DNA from: an uncultured Oscillospiraceae bacterium
GTDB taxonomy: Bacteria; Bacillota; Clostridia; Oscillospirales; Acutalibacteraceae
DNA: 64,000 nt
Reading direction: 5' to 3'
NCBI GenBank assembly: GCA_900548545.1
Contig: URKX01000001.1
Coordinates: 100,079 to 164,078 of the forward strand
Shown here one piece after another: positions 34,561 through 42,938 of the stretch. The position numbers and the translations under genes were made by a program. The notes under the pieces are model-generated. The model made no database searches and had not been told where the DNA came from. It saw only the letters and a list, made by a program, of their open reading frames with translations. Position 1 is the stretch's first letter, and every line of letters begins with the position of its first letter.

Positions 34561-35475
34561 TTACGCCTTGGTAAATTTCTTTGCCACAAAGGAGGACAGG
34601 GCGTTGACGCCCACCACCAAAACCAGCAGTACCACCGCTGTGGCGTAGGCGGCCTCCCGGGCCAGGCCCTCGTTTAGGAGGTTGTACATATGCACTGCCA
34701 AGGTCCGGCCGGAGGACATGGGGTTGACGGCCACTTGGGCCACGGTGCCGGAGGTGAACATCAGAGCGGCGGTTTCGCCCACAATGCGCCCCACCCCCAG
34801 GATGATGCCCGACAGGATGCCCGGCATGGCGGAGGGGAGGATGATCCGGAACACGGTGCGCAGCTTGCCTGCGCCCAGGCCGAAGCTGCCTTCCCGGAAG
34901 GAATCCGGCACGCTCATCAGGGCCTCTTCCGTGGTGCGCATCACCAGGGGGAGGATCATAATGGCCATGGTCAAAGCGCCGCCCAGCATGGAGTACCCCC
35001 AGCCGAAGCTGACGCCAAAGAACAAGAAGCCAAACAGGCCGTATACAATGGAGGGGATGCCCGAAAGGGTTTCGGCGGTGATCCGTACCACGCCCACCAG
35101 CTTGTTGCCCCGGCGGGCGTACTCCACCAGGTAGATGGCGGAGAAGATGCCCACCGGCACTGCCACAATCAGGGAGAGGAAGGTCATGATAATGGTGTTG
35201 ATCAAAGCGGGCAGCAGGGAGGCGTTGTCACTGTTGTACTCCAGTTCAAAAAGGGAGGGTTTCAGGTTGGGCACACCCATCACCAGGATGTAGGCCACCA
35301 AGAACAGCAGCACCGCCACGGTGATGGCAGCCGCCAAGGTGACGATGATCCGCAAAAACAGGGAAAAAGGCGACCGTTTATATTGTTTCAGGGATTGTTT
35401 CCATGTGACTTTGTTCACGGCAACGATGTCCGCGGAAGATCCGGTTTTTTTCATATTCTCAGCCATATCGCTCAC
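34561..35475 (-). CDS. pstA: Phosphate ABC transporter permease PstA
   Basis: A 304-residue permease with six core helices and a long N-terminal cytoplasmic tail. The EAA-type loop that contacts PstB is seen in SFREGSFGLGAGKLRTVF followed by ILPSAMPGILSG. It overlaps pstC by four bases (ATGA). Confidence 0.95.
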   Translation of the reverse strand: MSDMAENMKKTGSSADIVAVNKVTWKQSLKQYKRSPFSLFLRIIVTLAAAITVAVLLFLVAYILVMGVPNLKPSLFELEYNSDNASLLPALINTIIMTFLSLIVAVPVGIFSAIYLVEYARRGNKLVGVVRITAETLSGIPSIVYGLFGFLFFGVSFGWGYSMLGGALTMAIMILPLVMRTTEEALMSVPDSFREGSFGLGAGKLRTVFRIILPSAMPGILSGIILGVGRIVGETAALMFTSGTVAQVAVNPMSSGRTLAVHMYNLLNEGLAREAAYATAVVLLVLVVGVNALSSFVAKKFTKA

Positions 35476-36356
35476 GCTTTGCGCTCCTTCCGCTTCATGA
35501 TGGAGAACAGCAGGTTGATGATCAGGATGAACACGAACAGCACCACGCCGGTGGCGATGAGGGCTTCCCGGTGGAGGCCGGTGGAGTAGCCCATCTCCAT
35601 GACGATGTTGCCGGTGAGGGTGCGCACGCCGTCCAAGATGCTGCCTGGGATCTGGGGCTGGTTGCCGGCGATCATAATGACCGCCATGGTTTCGCCGATG
35701 GCCCGGCCTACCCCCAGGATGATGCCCGCCATAATGCCGGACTTGGCGGCAGGCACGGTGACAAAGAACACGCTGCGCTCGTGGCTGGCGCCAAGGGCCA
35801 GGGCGCCCTCGTAATAGCTGTCGGGGACAGCCCGGATGGAGCTTTCCGACACGCTGATGATGGTGGGCAGGATCATGACGCCCAGCAGCACCGAGGCGGT
35901 GAGGATGCTCTTGCCGTGGTTGCTGCCGAAAAAGTTTTGCATGATGGGGACCACCACCATCAGGCCGAAGAAGCCGTAGACGATGGAGGGGATGCCTGCC
36001 AGAAGGTCCACGGCGGGCTTTAAGAATTTGTACAGGGGGTCAGGGCAGAACTTAGCCAGGAAGATGGCGGCCAGCAGCCCCAGGGGTACGCCCACCACAA
36101 TGGCCCCGGCGGTGACGTAAATACTGCCCACGATCATGGGGAAAATACCGTATTGGTCAGCATTGGGCCGCCAATCGGTGCCCAAAAGGAAGTTCAGGGG
36201 GCCAATTTCAAAGATGGCCGGCAGGCCGTTGGCAAACAGGTAAATGCAGATCAGGGCCACAGCCAGGATGGAGATGCACGCGGCGATCAAAAAGACCACC
36301 TGCATCACGTTTTCGCGGATCCGTCCCCCGCGGTGCTCTCTCGTTTTCTCGTTCAT
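35472..36356 (-). CDS. pstC: Phosphate ABC transporter permease PstC
   Basis: A 294-residue permease with six helices. The PstC hallmark outer region (FLLGTDWRPNADQYGIFPMI) and the coupling loop SYYEGALALGASHERSVFF are visible. It pairs with PstA. It starts 80 bases after pstS; a hairpin terminator in that gap should lower its expression relative to the binding protein. Confidence 0.96.
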   Translation of the reverse strand: MNEKTREHRGGRIRENVMQVVFLIAACISILAVALICIYLFANGLPAIFEIGPLNFLLGTDWRPNADQYGIFPMIVGSIYVTAGAIVVGVPLGLLAAIFLAKFCPDPLYKFLKPAVDLLAGIPSIVYGFFGLMVVVPIMQNFFGSNHGKSILTASVLLGVMILPTIISVSESSIRAVPDSYYEGALALGASHERSVFFVTVPAAKSGIMAGIILGVGRAIGETMAVIMIAGNQPQIPGSILDGVRTLTGNIVMEMGYSTGLHREALIATGVVLFVFILIINLLFSIMKRKERKA

Positions 36357-36379
36357 AGGTAATTCACTGCCCTCCTACA

Positions 36380-36409
36380 GAAAAAGGGCTGTAAGGTTAC
36401 AGCCCTTTC
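36380..36409 (-). terminator. Hairpin terminator/attenuator between pstS and pstC
   Basis: Perfect stem AAAGGGCTGTAA-GG-TTACAGCCCTTT followed on the minus strand by TTTTTC. It probably stops most transcripts after pstS and lets some read through into pstCAB-phoU-phoBR. Confidence 0.85.
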
Positions 36410-36435
36410 GTGTGTTCCGTGTTCGTCTGCCTCGA

Positions 36436-37392
36436 TCAGCCCAGCTCGGACCAATCGGTGATGCTGCCCAGGTAGATGTCCCGCACCTGCTCGGAAGTGA
36501 GTTCTTCAATGGGGGAATCGTTGTTGACGATGATGGCGATGCCGTCCGTGGCGATCACGGTGTTCAGCAGGCCCTGGTCCAGCTCTTCCTGTTTCAGCTC
36601 CCGGGAAGCCATGCCGATGTCGCACATCCCGTTGATGGCGTTGGTCATGCCGGTGGTGGAGTCGGAAGTCTGCAGCTCAATGGACACGTTGGGGTTCACA
36701 GCCTCATAGGCTTCCTTCAGCTTCTCCATCAGAGGGGAAACAGAGGAGGAACCGGAAATGGTGACAGAGCCGGAGGGGCTGGTGCTGGTGAAGGTTTCGG
36801 CGCCTTCTACAGGGATGTAGCCCGCTTCTTCCACAACGGCCTGGCCCTCAGCGCTCATGATGTAGTTCATAAAGTCCTGGGCGGCTTCGTTTTGCAGTTC
36901 GCCCTTGGTGGCCACGTTGAAGGGACGGGACACGGTGTAGTCGCCGGAAGCCACGTTCTCAGCGGTGGGCTCCACGCCGTCGATCTTCACACCTTTTACT
37001 GTGCCGTCCAGGGAGCCCAGGGAAATGTAGCCGATGGCGCCGGTGTTGCCGGCCACGGACTGGATCACAACTTCGGTGGAGTTGGAGATTTCAGCGGACA
37101 CAGTGGTCATGTCGTTGCCGTCTTCATCCTCAACCCCCAGCAGTTCCACAAAGGCGCCCCGGGTGCCGGAGCCGTCCTCACGGGAGATGACGGTGATGGG
37201 GCCGGAAGCGGAAGTGCCTTCGGCGCTGGCTTCGCTGCTTTCCTCAGCCTGGCTGCTCTCCTGGGCGGCGGAAGAAGTCCCGGAAGAAGTGGAATCGGTG
37301 CCCTCAGAAGCGGAGCTGTTGTTGCCGCCGCAGCCGGCCAGCATGGAGGCGCACAGCGTGAGAGCCAACATGGCGGAAAAAACTTTTTTCAT
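36436..37392 (-). CDS. pstS: Phosphate-binding lipoprotein PstS
   Basis: A 318-residue extracellular phosphate-binding protein. A lipoprotein signal with lipobox MLAGC places the lipidated Cys at residue 21; a Ser/Glu-rich linker follows. Phosphate-site motifs SREDGSGTRGAFVELLG and ISGSSSVSPLMEKL are visible. The two halves appear in permuted order compared with E. coli PstS, but both are complete. Expression is probably driven by PhoB from the region at 37454-37508. Confidence 0.94.
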   Translation of the reverse strand: MKKVFSAMLALTLCASMLAGCGGNNSSASEGTDSTSSGTSSAAQESSQAEESSEASAEGTSASGPITVISREDGSGTRGAFVELLGVEDEDGNDMTTVSAEISNSTEVVIQSVAGNTGAIGYISLGSLDGTVKGVKIDGVEPTAENVASGDYTVSRPFNVATKGELQNEAAQDFMNYIMSAEGQAVVEEAGYIPVEGAETFTSTSPSGSVTISGSSSVSPLMEKLKEAYEAVNPNVSIELQTSDSTTGMTNAINGMCDIGMASRELKQEELDQGLLNTVIATDGIAIIVNNDSPIEELTSEQVRDIYLGSITDWSELG

Positions 37393-37453
37393 GGTAATGA
37401 CCTTCCTTTTGTTTTTTCTTGAGAATGTCCTTTTGGGTTACCTTACGGCATAC

Positions 37454-37508
37454 ATGATAAACACACAATGTAAAGTGCGGGAGGGGGGAAAGGTAAAATC
37501 TGTGTAAA
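37454..37508 (-). promoter_or_regulatory. PhoB-type direct repeats and -10 box before pstS
   Basis: Read on the minus strand: TTTACA, five bases, TTTACC (37492-37508, period 11), a third TTTACA 23 bases further (37469-37474), then TATCAT (37454-37459). There is no good -35. This is the usual look of a PhoB/PhoP-activated promoter. Confidence 0.65.
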
Positions 37509-37550
37509 GCCGGGAAAGCTCTGCTATTTCGGCTTAAATTGGCGTTTTTA

Positions 37551-37579
37551 TTGACAAGAACTTGGTAAAAGAGTATGAT
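37551..37579 (+). promoter_or_regulatory. Sigma-A promoter of the murE operon
   Basis: Perfect TTGACA, 17-base spacer, TATGAT, 60 bases before the start codon. Confidence 0.85.
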
Positions 37580-37639
37580 AATCCCGTGCTTTTAACAGGG
37601 CAGACCGGGGCGTTTTCCCCGGGAAAGGAAGTGCTTTTT

Positions 37640-39097
37640 ATGAAGCTGAGCAGTTTGTTGTCCCCCCTTTCCATTGAAAAGGGGTATCAGGACGTGGAAA
37701 TATCCGATATCGTATACGACTCCCGGAAGGCAGTGCCGGGGTGTGCGTTTGTGTGCCTGCGGGGCGCCAACTCCGACGGCCACCAATACGCCCAGGGCGC
37801 TGCCCAGGCAGGGGCTGCAGTGGTGATCGCCGAGGAGCCTGTGGAGGCCTCCGGCGCCCAGGTGATCCTGGTGGAGGACACCCGGAAGGCCCTGGCCTTG
37901 ATGAGCGCCGCCTTTTTCGGCAACCCTGCCCAGGGGGATATCACGGTGATCGGCGTGACCGGCACCAAGGGAAAGACCACCACCGCCTATATGATCCGCT
38001 CCATTTTGGAGGCTGCGGGCCACAAGTGTGGTGTCATCGGCACCATCGGGGTGCTGATCGGGGAGGAGCTGGTCCAAACCGACAACACTACCCCCATGAG
38101 TTACGATATCCAGAAGTACCTGCGGCAGATGGCTGACCAGGGCTGTGCGTATTGCGTGATGGAGGCTTCCTCCATTGGGCTGAAGGACCTGCGTGTCTAT
38201 GGCTTCCCCTTCGCGGTGGGGGTGTTCACCAACTTCTCCGAGGACCACATCGGCGGGGTGGAGCACAAGAATATGCAGGAGTACCTGGAGAGCAAGGCCA
38301 AATTGTTTTCCCTGTGTAAAGTGGGGGTGCTCAATGCCGACGACCCCAGCATGGAGGGGATTTTACAGGGCCACGCCTGCCAGGTGAAGACTTACGCCTT
38401 CGACCATCCCGCGGACCTGCGGGGGGCGGATTGCCGCCACCTGAACCGTCCTGGGTTCTTGGGGCTGGCCTTTGAGGTGTCCGGGGAGGAGGACTTTACC
38501 GCCGAGGTGGATATCCCCGGCCGGTTCAACGCCTACAACGCCTTGGCGGCCATTGGCGCCTGCCACCAGCTGGGCATCCCTGTGGAGGCCATGAAGCAGG
38601 GCCTGTCCACGGTGAAGGTCAAGGGCCGGGTGGAACCTGTGCCCGTCCCCGGCAACTACACCCTGCTGCTGGACTACGCCCACAACGCCGTGAGCATGGA
38701 GAACATCCTCACCACCCTGCGGGAGTATGAGCCCAAGCGGCTGATCTGCCTGTTTGGCGCCGGCGGCAACCGGCCCAAGGTGCGCCGCTACGAGATGGGC
38801 GAGGTCAGCGGCAATTTGGCGGACCTGTCTGTCATCACCGCGGACAATTCCAGGTTTGAGGACGTCCACGACATTTTAAACGACATCAAGACCGGCCTGG
38901 CCAAAACCACCGGCAAGTATTTGGAGATCCCCGACCGGCGGGAAGCCATCCGCTGGTGCTTGGAAAACGCCCAGGAGGGGGACATCATCGTGCTGGCGGG
39001 CAAAGGCCACGAGGACTACCAGGAGATCCAGGGGAAGAAGCACCCCTTTGACGAGCGGGTGGTCATCCGGGAGCTGCTGGAAGAGATGCAAGGCTAA
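37640..39097 (+). CDS. murE: Mur ligase of the MurE family (UDP-MurNAc-tripeptide synthetase-like)
   Basis: A 485-residue ATP-dependent Mur ligase that adds the third residue (normally meso-diaminopimelate in Clostridia) to the peptidoglycan stem. N-terminal UDP-binding domain, central ATPase with GVTGTKGKTTTAYMI, conserved MEASSIGL and NFSEDHIGG, and C-terminal domain with FGAGGNRPKVRR. The substrate motif is DNSR (TADNSRFEDV) where meso-DAP enzymes normally have DNPR; the Arg that binds the substrate carboxylate is kept. The start at 37640 (MKLSSLLSP) has AAAGGAAG upstream. It is followed by a peptidase gene and then murF. Confidence 0.88.
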   Translation: MKLSSLLSPLSIEKGYQDVEISDIVYDSRKAVPGCAFVCLRGANSDGHQYAQGAAQAGAAVVIAEEPVEASGAQVILVEDTRKALALMSAAFFGNPAQGDITVIGVTGTKGKTTTAYMIRSILEAAGHKCGVIGTIGVLIGEELVQTDNTTPMSYDIQKYLRQMADQGCAYCVMEASSIGLKDLRVYGFPFAVGVFTNFSEDHIGGVEHKNMQEYLESKAKLFSLCKVGVLNADDPSMEGILQGHACQVKTYAFDHPADLRGADCRHLNRPGFLGLAFEVSGEEDFTAEVDIPGRFNAYNALAAIGACHQLGIPVEAMKQGLSTVKVKGRVEPVPVPGNYTLLLDYAHNAVSMENILTTLREYEPKRLICLFGAGGNRPKVRRYEMGEVSGNLADLSVITADNSRFEDVHDILNDIKTGLAKTTGKYLEIPDRREAIRWCLENAQEGDIIVLAGKGHEDYQEIQGKKHPFDERVVIRELLEEMQG

Positions 39098-39185
39098 AGG
39101 GAAACCGGCGGGTCCTGCCGGCTTCCCGGCAGGCTGCCTTTTGAGAAATGATTTGTAAAATTGTATTGGAAAGGAATGTGGGACC

Positions 39186-40520
39186 ATGGACAAGAAGATC
39201 ACCTTGGAACAGTTGAACGCCTATGAAGCGGCCTTTGACGGGGAACGGGCCAACCAAGTGGCCATGCGGGCCGTCACCAGCTGCGGTGTGGTGAAAGCTG
39301 CCCAGAACGGCGATGTGTACCGCCAGGACCGGCATCAGTTCTCCATCTCCCTGGAGCAGGGGAAGATCACCAACCAGAAGCAGAGCGGCCGCTGCTGGAT
39401 GTTTGCCGCCCTGAACACCATGCGCTTTACGGTGATGAAGAAGCTGGACCTGGACACCTTTGAGCTGTCCCAGAACTACACCTTGTTCTACGACAAGCTG
39501 GAAAAGGCCAACTACTTCCTGGAGAGCATTTTGGAAACCCTGGAGGAGCCCACCAGCGGCCGGGTCATTGCCCACCTGCTGACGGCCCCCCTGAACGACG
39601 GCGGCCAGTGGGATATGTTCTGCAACCTCATTGAGAAGTACGGCGTGGTGCCCAAGGACGCCATGCCCGAAACGGCTTGCTCCTCCTCCACCCGGGAGAT
39701 GACCACCTTCATGACCCGCAAGCTGCGGGAGTTTGCCTGCGTGCTCCGCGCCGGCCACCAGAACGGCAAGTCTGTGGAAGAGCTTCGGGCGGAGAAAGAC
39801 CAGATGATGCAGACCATCTACAATATGTTGTGCATCTCCCTGGGCAAGCCTCCCAAGACCTTCACCCTGGAAGTGCGCAACAAGAAGAAGGAGTTCCTCC
39901 GGGACGAGGGCATCACCGGCAAGGAGTTCTTCGCAAAGTATGTGGGCTGGGACCTGTCGGAGTATGTGAGCCTGATCAACGCCCCCACCGCCGACAAGCC
40001 CTACCACAAGACCTACACCGTGAAGCTTTTGGGCAACGTGGTGGAAGGCCGGCCGGTGAAGTACCTGAACCTGCCGGTGGAAGACCTGAAAAAGGCCGCC
40101 ATCGCCCAGATGCAGGACGGCCATCCTGTGTGGTTTGGCTGCGACGTGGGCCAGAGTTCGCTGCGGGACGGCGGCGTGATGGACCTGGAAGCCATCAAGG
40201 CCGACGACCTGTTTGGCACCCGGTTCCCCATGGATAAGGCCCAGCGGCTGGATTACGGCGAGAGCCTGATGACCCACGCCATGGTGTTCCAGGGCGTGGA
40301 TCTGGACGACAACGGCCAGCCCATCCGCTGGCGTGTGGAGAACAGCTGGGGCAAGGATGCCGGCGAGGACGGCTACTATGTGATGACCGACAGCTGGTTC
40401 ACCGAGTACACCTACCAGGTGGTGGTGAACAAGAAATACCTAACTCCCCAGCAGGCGGCTGAGTACGGCCAGGAGCCTGCCCAGCTGGAGCCTTGGGATC
40501 CCATGGGCTCCCTGGCCTGA
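39186..40520 (+). CDS. pepC: C1 family cysteine aminopeptidase (PepC/bleomycin hydrolase)
   Basis: A 444-residue cytoplasmic papain-fold aminopeptidase that forms a hexameric barrel and trims peptides from the N-terminus. Catalytic C70 in SGRCWMFAA, H364 in MTHAMVF and N386 in VENSWG are present. The length agrees with PepC (about 445). The chain ends ...MGSLA, near the usual self-processing C-terminus. It lies between the two Mur ligase genes, 88 and 40 bases away, so all three may be co-transcribed. Confidence 0.95.
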   Translation: MDKKITLEQLNAYEAAFDGERANQVAMRAVTSCGVVKAAQNGDVYRQDRHQFSISLEQGKITNQKQSGRCWMFAALNTMRFTVMKKLDLDTFELSQNYTLFYDKLEKANYFLESILETLEEPTSGRVIAHLLTAPLNDGGQWDMFCNLIEKYGVVPKDAMPETACSSSTREMTTFMTRKLREFACVLRAGHQNGKSVEELRAEKDQMMQTIYNMLCISLGKPPKTFTLEVRNKKKEFLRDEGITGKEFFAKYVGWDLSEYVSLINAPTADKPYHKTYTVKLLGNVVEGRPVKYLNLPVEDLKKAAIAQMQDGHPVWFGCDVGQSSLRDGGVMDLEAIKADDLFGTRFPMDKAQRLDYGESLMTHAMVFQGVDLDDNGQPIRWRVENSWGKDAGEDGYYVMTDSWFTEYTYQVVVNKKYLTPQQAAEYGQEPAQLEPWDPMGSLA

Positions 40521-40560
40521 GGGAGCTTCCGCGAAAAAACAATCACACCGGGGTGACTTC

Positions 40561-41910
40561 ATGCGAGTGAAAATTTCTGAAATTGTCAAAGCCACAGGGG
40601 GCAAGCTTCTCTGCGGGGACGAGGGGACCGTTGTGACCTCTTTCTTCACGGATAGCCGGGAGGCCAAAGTTGGGGCCATGTTTGTGCCCATCCGCGGGGA
40701 GCGGGCCGACGGCCACGCCTACATCCCCGCTGTGCTGGAAAGCCCTGCGGCCGCCGCCTTTACCGACCACGAGATCCCTCTGGGGGAGAAGCCCATCGTC
40801 CTGGTGAAGGACTGCCGGGAGGCGCTGCAAAAAGCGGCGGCCTGGTACCGGGGGCAGTTTGACATCCCCGTGGTGGGCATCACCGGCAGCGTGGGGAAGA
40901 CCACCGCCAAGGAGATGGTGGCCCAGGCCCTGACGGCCAAGTTCCGGGTGCTGAAAACCGCCGGAAACCAAAACAGCCAGATCGGGGTGCCCTTCACCGT
41001 GTGCGGCCTGAAGAAAGAGCACACCGCCGCCGTGGTGGAAATGGGCGTGAGCATCCCGGGGGAAATGGGCCGCATCGCCGCTGTGGTGCGTCCCACCTGC
41101 GCCGTGATGACCAACATCGGCGTGTCCCACATTGAATTTATGAAGACCCGGGAGAACATCTTGAAAGAGAAGGCCCACATCGCCGACTATCTACCGGCGG
41201 ACGGTGCCCTGTTCGTCAACGGTGACGACGACCTGCTCCCCACCCTGAAGGAGTCCTTGGGCAGCAAGGTGGTCACCTTTGGCCTGGGCCCCACCTGCGA
41301 TTGGCGGGCCTACTCCCTGAAAGAGGCGGACAAGGGCACGTTTTTCACCTGCCAGTCCCCCGCAGGGGAGCGCACCGAGGTGTTCGTCCCCGCTGCCGGG
41401 GAGCACAATGTGCGCAACGCCCTGGCCTCCATGGCGGTGGCCCGGTATCTGGGGGTCCCCGCGGAGGACGCGGTGCGGGCCATTTCCGCCTATAAATCCC
41501 CGGCCATGCGCCAGCAGGTGGTGGAGGCAAACGGGCTGCTGATCATCGACGACAGCTACAACGCCAGCCCCGACTCCATGCGCAGCGCCCTGGATGTGCT
41601 CCAAAGCCGGAAAGTCACCGGCAGGCGGGCGGCGGTGTTGGCGGATATGCTGGAGCTGGGGGACTTCTCCCAGCAAGGCCACTACCAGGTGGGCCAGTAC
41701 GCCCGGGAAAAGGGCGTGGACGTGCTGGTGGGCATCGGCCCCCTGTCCAAGGAGATCGTGGCAGGCTACGGGGAAGGCGGCCTATGGTTTGAAACCAACC
41801 AGCAGGCCATCGGCTATTTAAAGGAAACCCTGCGGGAAGGGGACGCTGTGCTGGTGAAAGGCTCCCGTGGGATGAAGACCGACCAGATCGTGGCGGCCTT
41901 AAAGGAGTGA
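40561..41910 (+). CDS. murF: UDP-MurNAc-pentapeptide synthetase MurF
   Basis: A 449-residue Mur ligase that adds D-Ala-D-Ala to the UDP-MurNAc-tripeptide. N-terminal domain with TDSREAKVGAMFVPIRG, ATPase loop VGITGSVGKTTAKEM, conserved TAGNQNSQIGVPF-like segment (here starting KTAGN), and late DDSYNASPDSM, all characteristic of MurF. GGGGTGA-type pairing precedes the ATG. Together with alr at 1 kb and the MurE-like ligase it provides the last cytoplasmic precursor steps; ddl is not in the window. Confidence 0.95.
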   Translation: MRVKISEIVKATGGKLLCGDEGTVVTSFFTDSREAKVGAMFVPIRGERADGHAYIPAVLESPAAAAFTDHEIPLGEKPIVLVKDCREALQKAAAWYRGQFDIPVVGITGSVGKTTAKEMVAQALTAKFRVLKTAGNQNSQIGVPFTVCGLKKEHTAAVVEMGVSIPGEMGRIAAVVRPTCAVMTNIGVSHIEFMKTRENILKEKAHIADYLPADGALFVNGDDDLLPTLKESLGSKVVTFGLGPTCDWRAYSLKEADKGTFFTCQSPAGERTEVFVPAAGEHNVRNALASMAVARYLGVPAEDAVRAISAYKSPAMRQQVVEANGLLIIDDSYNASPDSMRSALDVLQSRKVTGRRAAVLADMLELGDFSQQGHYQVGQYAREKGVDVLVGIGPLSKEIVAGYGEGGLWFETNQQAIGYLKETLREGDAVLVKGSRGMKTDQIVAALKE

Positions 41911-41920
41911 GGGCAGCAAG

Positions 41921-42325
41921 ATGGAACAGGCAGAGAAGATGAAGGCCCTGTGCAAGGGGCTGCAACACGTGGGCATTCCCACCAACGATTTGCAGAAGAG
42001 CCTGGGCTTTTACCAGAGCTTGGGGTTTGAAACGGTGTACCGCACCCGCAACGAGGCTGCCGGGGAAGATGTGGCCTTTTGCCGCCTGGGGGACCTGACC
42101 CTGGAGCTGTACGAAAACGGCAAAGCCGCTGGGGTGTCCGGGGCCGTCGACCACTTGGCGCTGGACGTCACCGATGTGGAAGGGGCCTATGCCCTGGTGC
42201 AGCAGCTGGGGTATCCGGTGGTGAGCCAGGGGATCGAGTCCCTGCCCTTCTGGGAGCGGGGCGTGCGGTATTTCACCATCTTGGGGCCCAATGGGGAACG
42301 AGTAGAGTTTAATCAGTACCTGTGA
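41921..42325 (+). CDS. VOC/glyoxalase family protein
   Basis: A 134-residue single VOC protein with two beta-alpha-beta-beta-beta modules. Metal-ligand positions are visible as LQHVGIPTNDL (His), LTLELYENG (Glu), AVDHLALDVTD (His) and NGERVEFNQ (Glu), the set used by glyoxalase I-like enzymes. The substrate is not known. It starts 10 bases after murF with AAAGGAG overlapping the murF end, so it belongs to that operon. Confidence 0.87.
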   Translation: MEQAEKMKALCKGLQHVGIPTNDLQKSLGFYQSLGFETVYRTRNEAAGEDVAFCRLGDLTLELYENGKAAGVSGAVDHLALDVTDVEGAYALVQQLGYPVVSQGIESLPFWERGVRYFTILGPNGERVEFNQYL

Positions 42326-42383
42326 CAGGGGGAAGGAGCGCCGCCAAAGGCTGTGAAGGCTCTCCTAGGATACCCAAAACAGG

Positions 42384-42417
42384 GAGGGGCTGACGCAAAC
42401 CGCGGCAGCCCCTCTTT
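42384..42417 (+). terminator. Terminator of the murE-murF operon
   Basis: GAGGGGCTG / CAGCCCCTC with a 13-base loop, followed by TTTGCG. The T-run is short. Confidence 0.6.
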
Positions 42418-42420
42418 GCG

Positions 42421-42448
42421 CAAAAAAAGCGCCCCCGAAGGGGCGCCG
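42421..42448 (-). terminator. Terminator of the Cys-rich mini-protein gene
   Basis: Minus strand GCGCCCC-TTCGG-GGGCGC stem followed by TTTTTTTG, just after the stop at 42465. Confidence 0.85.
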
Positions 42449-42464
42449 GGCAGTTCTATGTAAG

Positions 42465-42659
42465 TCAGCGGTGATAGGCGTGGGGCTGCATTTTTAAAAA
42501 CTGGTGGAGCATCACGCTGTTGAGCTGGTTGTAATAGTCCAAGTACACCTTTTTCTTTTGCCGGTCCATCCGGTTTTTGGCTTGCAGAAGCTTCCATTTG
42601 GCGCAGTTTTTGTGGCAGCCTTCACAGTAACGGCCGCAGGTGGCTTGACAGGGGATCAT
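42465..42659 (-). CDS. Small Cys-rich conserved protein
   Basis: A 64-residue protein with five cysteines near the N-terminus (C4, C8, C12, C15, C19; pattern CxxxCxxxCxxCHxxxC), followed by a basic amphipathic helix. The Cys/His cluster suggests a small metal- or cluster-binding knuckle. I recognise short proteins of this kind as common in Oscillospirales but know no function. AAAGGAG lies ahead of the ATG, and a structured RNA candidate ends 22 bases before the start. The gene has its own terminator. Confidence 0.75.
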   Translation of the reverse strand: MIPCQATCGRYCEGCHKNCAKWKLLQAKNRMDRQKKKVYLDYYNQLNSVMLHQFLKMQPHAYHR

Positions 42660-42680
42660 GGGAATCGCTCCTTTCCTGGA

Positions 42681-42842
42681 AAGAAAAAACAGCCGTCTAT
42701 CTCCAAGAGCTGGCGCAGCAGCGCACCGGCTCCAGAGAGGACGGCTGTTTCATTTTGCGGTGAGAATTTGGGCCCGCCATGGGACAGGGCCAAAGGTTTT
42801 GTGCCGCCACGGCGCGCACCCCCTTACACTGTTTTGGTTACA
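42681..42842 (-). ncRNA. Structured RNA candidate (leader or small RNA) with intrinsic terminator
   Basis: On the minus strand an extended -10 box (TGCTATACT, -10 at 42848-42853) starts a 160-base non-coding stretch. It contains a GUGC...GCAC hairpin, a strong UUUGG-CCC/GGG-CCCAAA hairpin, and a terminal hairpin of 11 pairs (AAACAGCCGTC/GACGGCTGTTT, 42687-42750) with a folded inner arm, followed by TTTTTTCTTT. It lies between gluQ and the Cys-rich protein gene. It could be a small RNA, an attenuator leader for the Cys-rich gene, or only the gluQ terminator with chance structure. A possible 18-codon leader peptide (ending in ...RCCASSWR) overlaps the last hairpin but has no ribosome site. No known riboswitch class was recognised. 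Confidence 0.45.
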
Positions 42843-42938
42843 AGAACAGTATAGCAAAATGGAAAAGAGAAATCTATCAAATTTTTGTTAAGTTTTCCTG
42901 CCAATTTTTGCCAGAAACCCAAGGTTTTCCAAGAAAGC

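Noticed and set aside
39063..40277. 404-residue minus-strand open frame
   Set aside because: Antisense to the PepC-like gene, which has all catalytic residues.
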